A stretch of 64,000 bases of DNA from NCBI GenBank assembly GCA_963809205.1, contig CAWEIS010000011.1:91987-155986 (forward strand), in the 5' to 3' direction. Below the pieces are notes generated by a model. That model had not been told where the DNA came from. It worked only from the letters and a program-made list of their open reading frames with translations, and did not search any database. Source of the stretch: DATLLN01 sp963809205 (lineage in GTDB: Bacteria; Actinomycetota; Thermoleophilia; Gaiellales; JAICJC01). Positions within the stretch are counted from its first letter, which is position 1. Each line of letters starts with the position of its first letter. Below are positions 1 to 7,515 of the stretch, in pieces. A program made the position numbers and the translations under genes.

Positions 1-887
1 GACTCTGGCGTCGCGTCAGAACCAGTCGGCGTGACCAACCGGATGCCACAGGGAGACTCGTAGGCGATCACCGTTCCCAGTGGCGACCACGCGGGAGAGG
101 CCGCGTGGCTGGCAAGCAGGCGTAGATGACTGCCGTCAAGCCGAGCGACGTAGATTGAGCAGCCTTTGACGGTCGCCGGCCGTGGGTCACCGCAGCCAGC
201 GGTGCCGCTTGCGACGAAGGCGATTCGCGTGCCGTCCGGAGACCAGGTCGGGGAGCGCAGGAATTGCATGAGATGGGTGTCCAGAGTCGCTCGTTGCGAG
301 CCGTCTGCTTTGACCAAGCCGATAGTGCTGGCGCGGCCGCTTTCGTAGGCGATCCATTGCCCATCTGGAGACCAGGCGGGGTCAACCCACCCGCCGCCCG
401 GCCCGCCCGTGAGCTGCCGGTCGCGCCTGGTCGCTACATCGATGACGTGCAGCCCGTCGAGCGAGCTCGGCGTCCCATATGAGGTCACGCCTAGCGCGAG
501 TTGCGACCCGTCGGGTGACCAGGCGATGTACTCGACCTCAAGACAGCCACTGCACTTGGTCACCAGTCGCCCGAGGCCCTGACGACCGACCGTGTAGACA
601 CCACCGTGTCCCTTCGCCTGGCGGATGACGGTCAGCGGCCCGTTCGCCATCAAGCTCAACCGCGGCTTGGCCGTGATCGCCGGCGACGGCTCTGTCGCCG
701 CCACGTGTCTGCTGGACGACTCCCATCCATGGCCAGCGAAGGCCAGCAACCCCACGCCGAGCAGCACGCTCGCAGCCAGGCCGTTGCGGCGGCGGCGCCG
801 GCGGCTGCGGCTCCGCGCCTCCTCGATCAGCGCCTCAGGATCAGGAGGCGCCTCGACCAGTGGCGGTGGTGTGGGAGTCGAGATCAT
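1..887 (-). CDS. PD40/TolB-like beta-propeller protein, membrane-anchored (3' end outside window)
   Basis: Not in a named pathway; PD40 propellers usually bind partner proteins or ligands outside the membrane. The frame is open from ATG at 887 to the window edge, about 295 residues. After a basic stretch (RSRRRRRR, near residue 30) comes one hydrophobic segment (GLAASVLLGVGLLAFAG), then at least four blades with the TolB/PD40 signature: AWSPDGSQLALG, AWSPDGQWIAYE, TWSPDGTRIAFV and AWSPLGTVIAYE. This predicts a type II anchor with an external propeller. It is divergent from a GntR regulator, with 107 bases between the starts holding two regulator-type palindromes, so it is probably that regulator's target. 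The C-terminus is missing only because the window ends. Fold call is firm; function unknown. Confidence 0.8.
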   Translation of the reverse strand, partial: MISTPTPPPLVEAPPDPEALIEEARSRSRRRRRRNGLAASVLLGVGLLAFAGHGWESSSRHVAATEPSPAITAKPRLSLMANGPLTVIRQAKGHGGVYTVGRQGLGRLVTKCSGCLEVEYIAWSPDGSQLALGVTSYGTPSSLDGLHVIDVATRRDRQLTGGPGGGWVDPAWSPDGQWIAYESGRASTIGLVKADGSQRATLDTHLMQFLRSPTWSPDGTRIAFVASGTAGCGDPRPATVKGCSIYVARLDGSHLRLLASHAASPAWSPLGTVIAYESPCGIRLVTPTGSDATPE

Positions 888-912
888 GCTTCCCCAGAAG
901 ATTGATGAAGCC

Positions 913-995
913 ATGATGACTAGTATCATGCCGGATGTCAAGCGGCCGGTTCCGCCGCCTACGTCGCGATCATGGTGGTACTCTGGCTAGTACCA
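913..995. promoter_or_regulatory. Candidate GntR operators in the divergent intergenic region
   Basis: A perfect 7-base inverted repeat, TGGTACT-N6-AGTACCA, spans 976-995 and ends on the first base of the GntR start codon. A second imperfect palindrome, ATGAT-N7-ATCAT at 913-929 around ACTAGT, lies 26 bases upstream of the divergent propeller gene and shares the half-site AGTAYCA. The placement fits autorepression plus control of the divergent gene. Binding is inferred; YtrA-type GntR proteins commonly autoregulate. Confidence 0.55.
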
Positions 996-1345
996 TGCCG
1001 GACTACCGCCTGAACCGCGACGACCCGACCCCTCTTCACGACCAAGTGGCCGCAGCCATCCGGCGAGCAATCGCCGAAGGCGAAGTGCGCCCCGGGGAGC
1101 GGCTCCCACCCGCCAGAGACCTGGCGGCGGTGCTCGGCGTCAATACGAACACGGCGCTGCGTGGACTGCGCATCCTCAGAGACGAAGGCCTGCTTGAGTT
1201 CCGCCGCGGCCGCGGCATCAGCGTAGCCGGCAGTCCCCAGCGCGGTGCGGTGATCGAACACGCCCGGGAACTTGTCCGACTCGCCCGCGCAAGCGGCTAC
1301 AGCCGCGACGAGCTCATCGGAATCGTCGAACAAGCGGCGTCATAG
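995..1345 (+). CDS. GntR-family transcriptional regulator, YtrA-like short form
   Basis: Predicted DNA-binding repressor of 116 residues. The N-terminal winged helix matches GntR proteins: PTPLHDQVAAAIRRAIAEG, then GERLPPARDLAAVLGVNTNT (recognition region) and ALRGLRILRDEGLLEFRRGRG (wing). Only about 40 residues follow (VIEHARELVRLARASGYSRD), too short for an effector domain of the FadR or HutC kind but typical of the YtrA subfamily, where this tail dimerises. The ATG at 995 gives the conserved N-terminus; an upstream extension to 935 has no family similarity. The palindrome ending on the start codon suggests autoregulation. YtrA regulators usually sit with ABC transporters; here the neighbour is a propeller protein. 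Confidence 0.85.
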   Translation: MPDYRLNRDDPTPLHDQVAAAIRRAIAEGEVRPGERLPPARDLAAVLGVNTNTALRGLRILRDEGLLEFRRGRGISVAGSPQRGAVIEHARELVRLARASGYSRDELIGIVEQAAS

Positions 1346-1535
1346 ATCCCGTTCCGCATCGTCGAGTGCTCGCGCCGGTTCGGAGCGCGCCGCCGAGCAC
1401 GACACGACGCGTCGCTTCATAGCCGATCACATGCGCCGCGCCGCAACGTCCACGGCATAGGGGGCACATCGCTCCCGGACAGAGCAAGAGGGTGACGCTC
1501 GGCCCAGGCGGGCCATCCTGAGCCAAACCAATGGA

Positions 1536-1600
1536 GTCTTCAAGACCGGCAGGCCGTTGTAACCCAACGGTTAGTAGGTTCGACTCCTGCGGCGCTCCGC
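1536..1600 (+). pseudogene. 3' half of a selenocysteine tRNA (selC remnant, possible attachment site)
   Basis: The sequence reads as the 3' part of tRNA-Sec. It has an anticodon loop CTTCAAG with TCA at 1540-1542, a 3' anticodon strand ACCGGC, and a long variable arm CCGTTG-TAACC-CAACGG (1554-1570). The T arm is GTAGG-TTCGACT-CCTGC (1574-1590), and the 3' acceptor strand is GGCGCTCC with discriminator G (1591-1599). The T loop and flanks match the conserved bacterial tRNA-Sec form. The 5' acceptor strand (GGAGCGCC expected), D arm and 5' anticodon strand are absent just upstream, so it cannot fold as a tRNA. A 3' tRNA half is what site-specific integration leaves at the far end of an island. 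No gene is seen in the rest of 1346-1843. Confidence 0.6.
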
Positions 1601-1843
1601 TAGGCCGAATCCTGCATGGCTCGGGTAGCGGCGGGCGAGCTCGTGGTTCCTTGCGACGTTGGGTCTGACTCAGATTGCGAGCGGTTCACCACCCTCTCCG
1701 CGAGGATCCTGCCGGTCGCTGGGATCCGTGTCTCGACATCGACGATCGGGACCCAGGCGCACCGGGGCCAAGGTTGACTCAGATCGCACGGATTGCAACA
1801 ATGTCCGCGCCTGAGACCGGCAAACCACCACTGGGGGTGCTCC

Positions 1844-2197
1844 ATGTTCCGACCGAGGCGAACCGCGCTTGTCATACTGACCGTGTGTGCTGCAGCAGCG
1901 ATGGCGCCGATGTCCGCCGGCGCCACGGGTAAGAAGCCCAGCTATGGCTGCGGCCAGGGCTTCAACCTGGGAGCGCTCACTTACGATCAGTACCTGCTGC
2001 TTCCTGGGACGCAGGCCGCGATTGACCAAGGGCTCGTCAGCGAGGACAGGATCCGCGCCGGACTGATGCGCGTCGACCACAACAACAACGGCGTGGTCTG
2101 CGCACAGAGCGTGCCTGGATGGCAGATCAGCAACAAGCCTTTTGCTGTGTACATGTACAACGTAGTCGACGACAACGCATCAACCGGCAGTCGATAG
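1844..2197 (+). CDS. Small secreted protein with a putative calcium-loop motif
   Basis: 117 residues, function unknown. The N-terminus is a signal peptide: basic MFRPRR, hydrophobic TALVILTVCAAAAMAP, and a likely cleavage near MSAGATG. The mature part contains TYDQYLLLPGTQAAIDQGLV and the acidic loop DHNNNGVVCAQ, which resembles the Excalibur-type D-x-N-x-N-G-x-x-C calcium-binding motif found in short secreted actinobacterial proteins. Two cysteines (YGCGQG and VVCAQ) could form a disulfide. The ATG at 1844 is chosen because it opens the signal peptide; an upstream frame extension is not signal-like. It stands alone beside the tRNA remnant. Confidence 0.65.
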   Translation: MFRPRRTALVILTVCAAAAMAPMSAGATGKKPSYGCGQGFNLGALTYDQYLLLPGTQAAIDQGLVSEDRIRAGLMRVDHNNNGVVCAQSVPGWQISNKPFAVYMYNVVDDNASTGSR

Positions 2198-2275
2198 ACG
2201 CGCGGCTTATTCGGGGCCGCGAGTTGGCGATCGCAGGTCCGCTACGTGTTCGCGTTGATCATCTTGGGTGTCGAC

Positions 2276-2746
2276 CTAGCGTGATCCCCAGTCGGCGTTG
2301 ACTTCGAAGACGTTCGCCGTGTGGGTCACCCGGCGGAGATCGCCACCCCAGCGGTTCATCGTGAACAGGTCGTTGACGTCTGCATCGGCGTGGTTGAACA
2401 CGATGCGTCGCCCATCTGGCGACCAGCTGGCGAAGAAGTCGAACTCCACGCCCGGTTCCGAGAACGTGATCCGAACCACCCAGGCAGACGTCCGGCGGTG
2501 GCATCTGGTCTTCAAAGACCGTGGCGCTGGGCGACAGCGTGATGGCTGACCGAGCTTGAAGTAGCCCAGCTTGCGGAGCGCCCAGACCTCTTGCTCGGGA
2601 GTCAGCGAGTTCCAGTAGGCGACCGCTTCCCGCTCCCTCTGGGCACGGCTCGTCGGCTTCTCCACAGGCAGCGGAGGCAAAGTACGAGGGACGAATCGTG
2701 CACATTTCGGCATTTCGGGCCTTCGAAAACGGCTTGTTTGAGCCAT
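2276..2746 (-). pseudogene. PD40 propeller fragment behind an unrelated N-terminus
   Basis: 156 codons from ATG 2746. The last 60 residues contain one clear PD40 blade (FASWSPDGRRIVFNHAD) followed by DVNDLFTMNRWGGDLRRVTH and then a stop after NADWGSR, exactly where intact TolB-like proteins would continue to another blade. The first 70 residues (including AQREREAVAYWNSLTPEQE) have no propeller features. A multi-blade protein cannot be built from this, so it is most likely a deletion remnant fused to another reading frame, or a decayed paralogue of the propeller gene at the window's left edge. A functional small protein cannot be excluded. Confidence 0.5.
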
Positions 2747-2782
2747 GCGCCCGGCACGAATGCCGGGTGGGAGGCCGCAGTG

Positions 2783-4171
2783 TCATCGGTCGGGCTCGCC
2801 GAGGTGCTGGCCGCGCTGGGCATGCCGGCCGAGATTCCCAGCCTGCTCGTCGCGGCCGAGCGCCCCCTGCGCCGCGCCAGGACGTGGGCCGAGCCGGCCC
2901 GCTGGGAAACCTTGCCCGGCCGTGGATGATCGCAGCCACACGCTGGCGTGGGCCGGCTGAACGGTTCCCGAGACGACGACCCGCAGCTCGTCGCAGAGCG
3001 CGTCCAGGTCGATGCTGTCGCGCAGCCGCTCGCTGAACCCGTCGACCGCCGCCTGGGCGTCGTAGCCCGCGCGGTTGAACCTCCGGTCGACAGCCCGCTG
3101 GATCGCACTGCGCGCGGGATGGAACGCACCCGCCACCGCGAGCGTCGAGAGCGTGATCGCGACCGTGCCGGACGAGCCCGTGACGGCCCGAAGCAGCGTG
3201 CCGGTGATCGCGACGGTGCACAGGTAGATCGCGGCGAGTGAGAGCGTGAGCGCCGCGTAGACGAGCGTGCGCCGGATGATGACGTCGATCTCGTAGAGCC
3301 GGTGGCGAAGGACGGCGAAGGCGATCGCGATCGGGATCAGCCCCACGCTGAACAACCCTATGTTGTCAAGGACGACGAGCCAGGCCAGCTCGGCATCGGA
3401 CGAGCTCGGCACGAGGATCGCGCTCAAGACGAGGTCGACGAGAAACAGCGCGGCCGCCAGCCCGGCGGCCGTCGCGAGCCACTTGATCTGCAAGCGCTCG
3501 GTCGCATCCGAACGGCGGAACCGCACCACCAGGCTGGCGGCGGCCGCGACCATGCAGAGCGGGAGGAGGATGATCGCGTACACCACGACGTCGATGATCG
3601 GCTCGAGCGCCTCGACGCCCATCGGGTTCTCGACGCCCGGAAACTCGGTCGGATCCACGGTCCCCGGCGTCACGACGATCGCCAGCGTGATCGCCACGAC
3701 CGTCGCCCCGGCCGCGTACGCGACCCATCGCCAGCGGCGGCCCGGCAGGTGACCATCGGGGAACAGCAGCAGCAAGAAGACGGCCGACATCCCCAGGGGT
3801 GGCGCCCAGAGCGCGCCGCCCAGCGCCGCGCCGACGTTGGCTCCGGGGACGCTATCCGGGTGCAGTTTGATCCCGTAGTCGGCCCACGCGACGGCGCCCG
3901 CGAGTGCGCTCCATCCGGCCCCGATCGCAAGCAGCAGCCAGCCGATCGCGTTATCCGGCCGGCGGGTGGCGATCAGCAGACCGCACAGCGGGAACAGCAG
4001 CAGCATCACGCCAGTCACAAGCGTCAGCAGGAAATCGACGTCCGAATTCCCGACCGTGGTGCCGTGAGTGACGCCCCGGGTCAGCCACTCGAGTACCAGC
4101 GCGGTGAGCCACAGCAGGAGCACGACGGCGAAGACCGCCCAAGCCAGCCGGCGTGCGGTGGTCGGACTCAC
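2783..4171 (-). CDS. Multi-pass membrane protein resembling the N-terminal half of sensor kinases
   Basis: 462 residues. About ten hydrophobic segments fill residues 8-345 (for example LAWAVFAVVLLLWLTALVL and LGMSAVFLLLLFPDG). They are followed by a cytoplasmic stretch VDRRFNRAGYDAQAAVDGF and LRDSIDLDALCDELRVVV, ending in TVQPAHASVWLR. This order is that of a widespread actinobacterial membrane family in which the soluble part continues the DHp-like or GAF-like end of a histidine kinase, but no phospho-acceptor His or ATPase domain is present. The last 45 residues after VWLR are low-complexity and may be a readthrough tail. Function unknown; sensing or signalling is only suggested by the similarity. 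A short frame ends 7 bases upstream of its start. Confidence 0.7.
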   Translation of the reverse strand: MSPTTARRLAWAVFAVVLLLWLTALVLEWLTRGVTHGTTVGNSDVDFLLTLVTGVMLLLFPLCGLLIATRRPDNAIGWLLLAIGAGWSALAGAVAWADYGIKLHPDSVPGANVGAALGGALWAPPLGMSAVFLLLLFPDGHLPGRRWRWVAYAAGATVVAITLAIVVTPGTVDPTEFPGVENPMGVEALEPIIDVVVYAIILLPLCMVAAAASLVVRFRRSDATERLQIKWLATAAGLAAALFLVDLVLSAILVPSSSDAELAWLVVLDNIGLFSVGLIPIAIAFAVLRHRLYEIDVIIRRTLVYAALTLSLAAIYLCTVAITGTLLRAVTGSSGTVAITLSTLAVAGAFHPARSAIQRAVDRRFNRAGYDAQAAVDGFSERLRDSIDLDALCDELRVVVSGTVQPAHASVWLRSSTAGQGFPAGRLGPRPGAAQGALGRDEQAGNLGRHAQRGQHLGEPDR

Positions 4172-4178
4172 CCGGCCA

Positions 4179-4457
4179 TCATCCCAGCCACCGCGTTCCG
4201 GGAGCGTTACGGCGCATAGAGCGCGGTACGCTGGCGGCTGCCAGCCCGGCGCGCAGCCCCGCCGGAGCGATCACCCCCCAATACCCTGCCTCGGCCTCTG
4301 TCGCGGGAGTCGGGATGCGGATCGCCGGGGGCGTGCTCGCCTCGCGCATGCGCGCACGCATAGGGCCGCTCGGACGAGGCGAAAGGATCTGGTAGAGGTT
4401 GATGCCTGGCTCAGGAGCGAGCGGGAGTCGCTCGAGCTCCTCAGCCAGGGTTACCAT
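4179..4457 (-). CDS. Hypothetical protein, 92 residues
   Basis: An open frame from ATG 4457 that stops 7 bases before the membrane protein start at 4171, so the two could be co-transcribed. Third codon positions are mostly G/C, as in coding DNA here. The N-terminal part (MVTLAEELERLPLAPEPGIN) is plausible protein sequence with an amphipathic helix; the C-terminal part is Ala/Pro/Arg-rich and less convincing. No family recognised, no signal peptide or membrane segment. It could be a chance open frame. Confidence 0.3.
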   Translation of the reverse strand: MVTLAEELERLPLAPEPGINLYQILSPRPSGPMRARMREASTPPAIRIPTPATEAEAGYWGVIAPAGLRAGLAAASVPRSMRRNAPGTRWLG

Positions 4458-4580
4458 TCGCTCCTATCCAGACCTGAACGAGGATACGCCATGCGCGACC
4501 CGCAACGACGTCAGCGACGTCCTGGACGGCGTCCAACCACCTCGTCCGCGTGACCGCCGCAACCTCCGCCTTCGTCGAGG

Positions 4581-4605
4581 GTTGACGGGAGTCGGGGCGG
4601 GGTAC
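4581..4605 (+). promoter_or_regulatory. Candidate general-stress (SigB/SigF-type) promoter for the csbD-like gene
   Basis: GTTG (4581-4584), 15 bases, then GGGTAC (4600-4605). This resembles the GTTT-N13-16-GGGTAT pattern of SigB/SigF-type sigma factors, 40 bases upstream of the CsbD start. CsbD of Bacillus is SigB-controlled, which supports the reading. Confidence 0.45.
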
Positions 4606-4644
4606 CGCCTCGCCCACACGGAACCCGAAGTGAAGGAGCCTGAG

Positions 4645-4806
4645 ATGGGCGAGAAGACCGACCAGATGAAGGGCAAGGCCAAGGAGCAGGCCGGCCGCGT
4701 GACCGACGACGAGCAGCTCGAGCGCGAGGGCAAGCTCGACCAGGCCGGGGGTAAGGCCAAGGAGGGCGCCCGCAAGGTCGAGGAGGGTATCCGCAAGGCC
4801 CTCTAG
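4645..4806 (+). CDS. CsbD-family stress protein
   Basis: 53 residues, hydrophilic and strongly charged, with the family signature MGEKTDQMKGKAKEQAGRVT followed by a Lys/Gly/Ala-rich second half (GKLDQAGGKAKEGARKVEEG). These short proteins accumulate under general stress; their biochemical role is not established. The start at ATG 4645 has a good AAGGAG ribosome site 8 bases upstream, and the CsbD consensus begins at this Met. Transcription probably comes from the stress-type promoter at 4581-4605. No membrane segment or signal. Confidence 0.9.
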   Translation: MGEKTDQMKGKAKEQAGRVTDDEQLEREGKLDQAGGKAKEGARKVEEGIRKAL

Positions 4807-4862
4807 ATCCGTTGCGTAACTTACTGAGTGCGACTCGTCATCGCGGGGCAGTCAACCCGGCG

Positions 4863-5021
4863 ATGACGCGGTTTGGAGACAATGCTCACCGGCTCGATGC
4901 CCAGCTCAACGACTACGACGAGGGCGTCGTTCAAACCACGTCTCATGGTGACGGAGTCGGCGACCAGATGATCCCGGCGTCGATCGACCTCGACGGCGAG
5001 CTCTCCTGCAAACCGCTGTAA
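4863..5021 (+). CDS. Hypothetical acidic small protein
   Basis: 52 residues from ATG 4863, starting 57 bases after csbD and stopping 6 bases before a strong hairpin. Third positions are mostly G/C and the protein is acidic and polar (LDAQLNDYDEG, PASIDLDGEL). No family recognised; no obvious ribosome site. The position between csbD and a terminator-like hairpin is the main reason to list it. A longer frame from 4812 is possible. Confidence 0.3.
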   Translation: MTRFGDNAHRLDAQLNDYDEGVVQTTSHGDGVGDQMIPASIDLDGELSCKPL

Positions 5022-5027
5022 CGGTAG

Positions 5028-5056
5028 TGGGGGCGGCTCGCACCGGGCCGCCCCCA
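5028..5056. terminator. GC-rich hairpin, probable terminator
   Basis: A perfect stem GGGGGCGGC / GCCGCCCCC (5029-5037 and 5047-5055, plus a T-A closing pair) with a 9-base loop. It lies just after the small frame ending at 5021. There is no U tract, as is common in high-GC actinobacteria. Confidence 0.55.
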
Positions 5057-5247
5057 ACTGCTTCACGCGGTCATGAAAAAGGCCCACCGGCTGTAGTGGA
5101 GAACAGCCTTTCCCTAATCCCAGTGGAGGAGCCTACTTCAAGCGGCCGACGAATGTGCGACCGTACCGACGCCCACGCCTAGGGAACGACAGGACGGGTC
5201 AGCGCAAGTGTCTCAATGTCCTGCGGCGACTCAGGATCGCCCATCGC

Positions 5248-5273
5248 GTTTGCGAGCGACGCCTAACGGGTAA
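5248..5273 (+). promoter_or_regulatory. Candidate stress-type promoter for the 30-residue membrane peptide
   Basis: GTTT (5248-5251), 16 bases, GGGTAA (5268-5273), the same pattern as upstream of csbD. It lies 40 bases before the micropeptide start at 5314, the same distance as for csbD. Confidence 0.45.
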
Positions 5274-5313
5274 ACGTGGAGCGTCAATAAAGAATCCGAG
5301 TTGGAGGTTTGGC

Positions 5314-5406
5314 ATGCCGCTTCTGGTGTCGGGCATCGTGTGGGTCATCATCATCGTCGTGCTCGTGCTCTTGCTGCTCGGCTTCTTTGGACGCGGCCGC
5401 TTCTAA
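5314..5406 (+). CDS. Single-pass membrane micropeptide
   Basis: 30 residues: a short N-terminus, one membrane helix (VWVIIIVVLVLLLLGFFG) and a basic end (RGRF). The start at ATG 5314 has a clear GGAGG site 6 bases upstream. Short one-helix peptides of this kind are widespread in actinobacteria and usually unannotated. The stress-type promoter upstream and the nearby csbD suggest a membrane-stress role, which is inference. No catalytic residues. Confidence 0.65.
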   Translation: MPLLVSGIVWVIIIVVLVLLLLGFFGRGRF

Positions 5407-5435
5407 GGTTCTGGGAAACGGAAGACAGGAAGGTT

Positions 5436-5624
5436 ATGGGCCTAGGAATATCGATCGTTCTGATCGCGCAGGCTCTGGCCCGTCGAGCCGTCGCCATGCA
5501 GATGCCGCATCTACTTCCCTGCTCGCGTGCATCGGCACAGCGATCGGAACGATCGATGATGCGCATGACCGGCGTTACATCGTCGCGCCGCATCTCGGAG
5601 GAGCCGCTGTCGCGGGCTGGATGA
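5436..5624 (+). CDS. Small frame with a DUF6458-like N-terminus, probably truncated
   Basis: 62 codons from ATG 5436 with an AGGAAGG site just upstream. The first residues, MGLGISIVLIA, resemble the start of short two-helix actinobacterial membrane proteins (DUF6458 type). The rest is Arg/Ser-rich with no second membrane helix, so the family similarity stops after about 11 residues. Either a frame break follows, or it is a decayed copy. It is 29 bases after the micropeptide and could share its transcript. Confidence 0.25.
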   Translation: MGLGISIVLIAQALARRAVAMQMPHLLPCSRASAQRSERSMMRMTGVTSSRRISEEPLSRAG

Positions 5625-5730
5625 GAGCCGGACATGCACCAGCCTTCGCATCCGCGCCCGTGACCACGCGCTGCGGGTTTGTAGACTGGGAAGGTGCGGG
5701 TCAGTCGAGATCGAGGGGTCAAGGCATCTG

Positions 5731-6135
5731 ATGAGCGAGTCACCTGAGTCCCACCGATCGACTCCGCGCCAGCCACGACCGGGAACCAGTCGGTTCATCG
5801 ACCAGTTGACGGATGCGTTGGGTGATGAGAAAGCGTTCGCGATCGCGACAGTGTTGGTTTGTGCGGGCGTGGTTGTTGGCGTCATAACGGGGCGGGTTGG
5901 TGAAGTCGCGTCGGTTGCTGCGTTGGTGACGTTTGTGATGGTGTTTGCGGTTCAACACACGTCCAGCCGAGAGTCGCGAGCGTTGAACGTGAAGTTGGAC
6001 GAGTTGATTCGGGTGACGAGCGCCCGGAATGATCTGATTGGGGCGGAGGATGAGAGCCACGGTCAGTTGGCCGAGCGCAGCGAGGATCTGCTCGAGGAAC
6101 GCGACGCTGGCGATCAGCGGGCCGGCAGACTATAA
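5731..6135 (+). CDS. Low-affinity iron permease-like small membrane protein
   Basis: 134 residues. Two hydrophobic segments (AFAIATVLVCAGVVVGVI and VASVAALVTFVMVFAVQ) are followed by QHTSSRESRALNVKLDELIR and ARNDLIGAEDES. This is the typical order of proteins annotated as low-affinity iron permease (PF04120-like), in which the pattern Q-x-T-x-x-R-x-x-x-A-x-x-x-K-L-D-E-L is diagnostic. Iron transport by bacterial members is not well established. The C-terminus is acidic and probably cytoplasmic. No operon partner is evident; CorA begins 136 bases downstream on the same strand. Confidence 0.7.
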   Translation: MSESPESHRSTPRQPRPGTSRFIDQLTDALGDEKAFAIATVLVCAGVVVGVITGRVGEVASVAALVTFVMVFAVQHTSSRESRALNVKLDELIRVTSARNDLIGAEDESHGQLAERSEDLLEERDAGDQRAGRL

Positions 6136-6271
6136 GGCAGCCCAGCGGCCCATCGGAGCTCGATCTGTTCCCGCAGGCTTTGAACGCCTCGGTTGGAGAT
6201 CCCGCTCGTGCCGTGACGTGGATTCTGGCTAGCCGCGGTGACGATGACCATTCCGTTGTTGGGGGTGCGCG

Positions 6272-7228
6272 ATGTCGGCCGTCATTCTTTTTGAAGGCCA
6301 GAAGGTGACGAAGCTGGATGGTCTTGACGACCGTCCGGCGAATGTGGGCGGCGATTCGTTGCTATGGGCAGATCTCGACCAGCCGTCGGAGGAAGACTGC
6401 GGCGAGGTCTCTGCGGCGTTTGGCCTGGACGAGGAGAGCGCGCACCGACTCTCCTCGACCGCCAGCGAGCCGTATTTCCGGGACGGCGGAAGCTTCATTC
6501 ACGTCACCGCCTATACGCCACTGGCGGGCGGTGATACGTTGATGGAGATCGAGTGTGTGGTCGGCGAGAGCTGGGTGGTCACCGCGCACGATGGGCCTGT
6601 GGCAGTGCTGGAGGAGTTCGCCCACCGCGCCTCTGGATCGGGTGCGGTTGGTGAGCTTGACGGTCCGACCTTTCTCGCCAACCTGATCGAGTGGGTGATC
6701 AATGAGCACAGCAAGGCGTTCGAGCGGATCGACGAAGAACTCGAGGAGTTCGACATGCGTGCGATGCGCGGCGAGATAAAGCCCGAGGACGAGATCGAGC
6801 ACCTCGTCGAACTACGCGCTCGCGTCGGCCGCTTGCGACGCTCGCTCACGGCGCACCGCGCACCCTTACTCGCGCTTGCGCATCCGGAACTCGTCGCACT
6901 CGCCGACGCCGCGTCAGCCGGTCGGTTCAACCAGCTCATTGAGCGATTGGAGACGGCTGTTCAGACTGCCCGCGACGCCCGCGAAAGCATCGTCAGCTCG
7001 TTCGACGTCCTGATCGCCCGAACCACTCACCGCACAAACGAGATCGTGAAAGTACTGACACTGGCATCCGTTATCTTCCTCCCCGGAGCCCTACTCGCCG
7101 GCGTCCTCGGGATGAACTTCACGGTGGGACTGTTCCAGCACCCAGCCCTATTCTGGGTCGCCATCGCCATCATGGCCACCATCGCGATCGGAACAATCGC
7201 CGCCGCGAAGGCTCGACACTGGATCTGA
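6272..7228 (+). CDS. CorA-family divalent metal transporter
   Basis: 318 residues, close to the usual CorA length. It has a long cytoplasmic N-terminal domain, an extended helical region rich in Glu and Arg, then two C-terminal membrane helices. The signature G-M-N lies in GVLGMNFTVGL, at the end of the first helix (LASVIFLPGALLAGVLG); the second is FWVAIAIMATIAIGTIAAA, leaving a short basic tail. CorA proteins form pentameric Mg2+/Co2+/Ni2+ channels in the inner membrane. ATG 6272 is the first in frame and gives a normal N-terminus. Metal specificity cannot be read from sequence; the GMN motif favours Mg2+. Confidence 0.9.
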   Translation: MSAVILFEGQKVTKLDGLDDRPANVGGDSLLWADLDQPSEEDCGEVSAAFGLDEESAHRLSSTASEPYFRDGGSFIHVTAYTPLAGGDTLMEIECVVGESWVVTAHDGPVAVLEEFAHRASGSGAVGELDGPTFLANLIEWVINEHSKAFERIDEELEEFDMRAMRGEIKPEDEIEHLVELRARVGRLRRSLTAHRAPLLALAHPELVALADAASAGRFNQLIERLETAVQTARDARESIVSSFDVLIARTTHRTNEIVKVLTLASVIFLPGALLAGVLGMNFTVGLFQHPALFWVAIAIMATIAIGTIAAAKARHWI

Positions 7229-7515
7229 TCTCCAACAACCGGCGGCCGGCCCCACCGCACTAATCGCTGCACTCCAACGAAGACACCTGAGCCCTCCGGC
7301 GACGGAACCCCGTTCCTCTCGGACGAGTATCTCGGGATCGCCGCGTATGTCGGATTCTGGACAGATCCGATGGACAGGATCGGGGTGGCTCGTTGGTCCG
7401 GCGACTGCTCGCCCGCCTTCCTCGGTGATGGCACGGGACGCGGTCATGCGCGGCTCGGGGTGTGTCAGCGGGCCGACGCGCGGTGGGGAACGGCGAGATC
7501 GTCAGAGCCGCCAGG

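Noticed and set aside
1495..1520. A GGCCC-AGGC-GGGCC hairpin that could be the D arm of the tRNA-Sec
   Set aside because: No 5' acceptor strand or 5' anticodon strand joins it to the 3' half, and the spacing is wrong for a complete tRNA.
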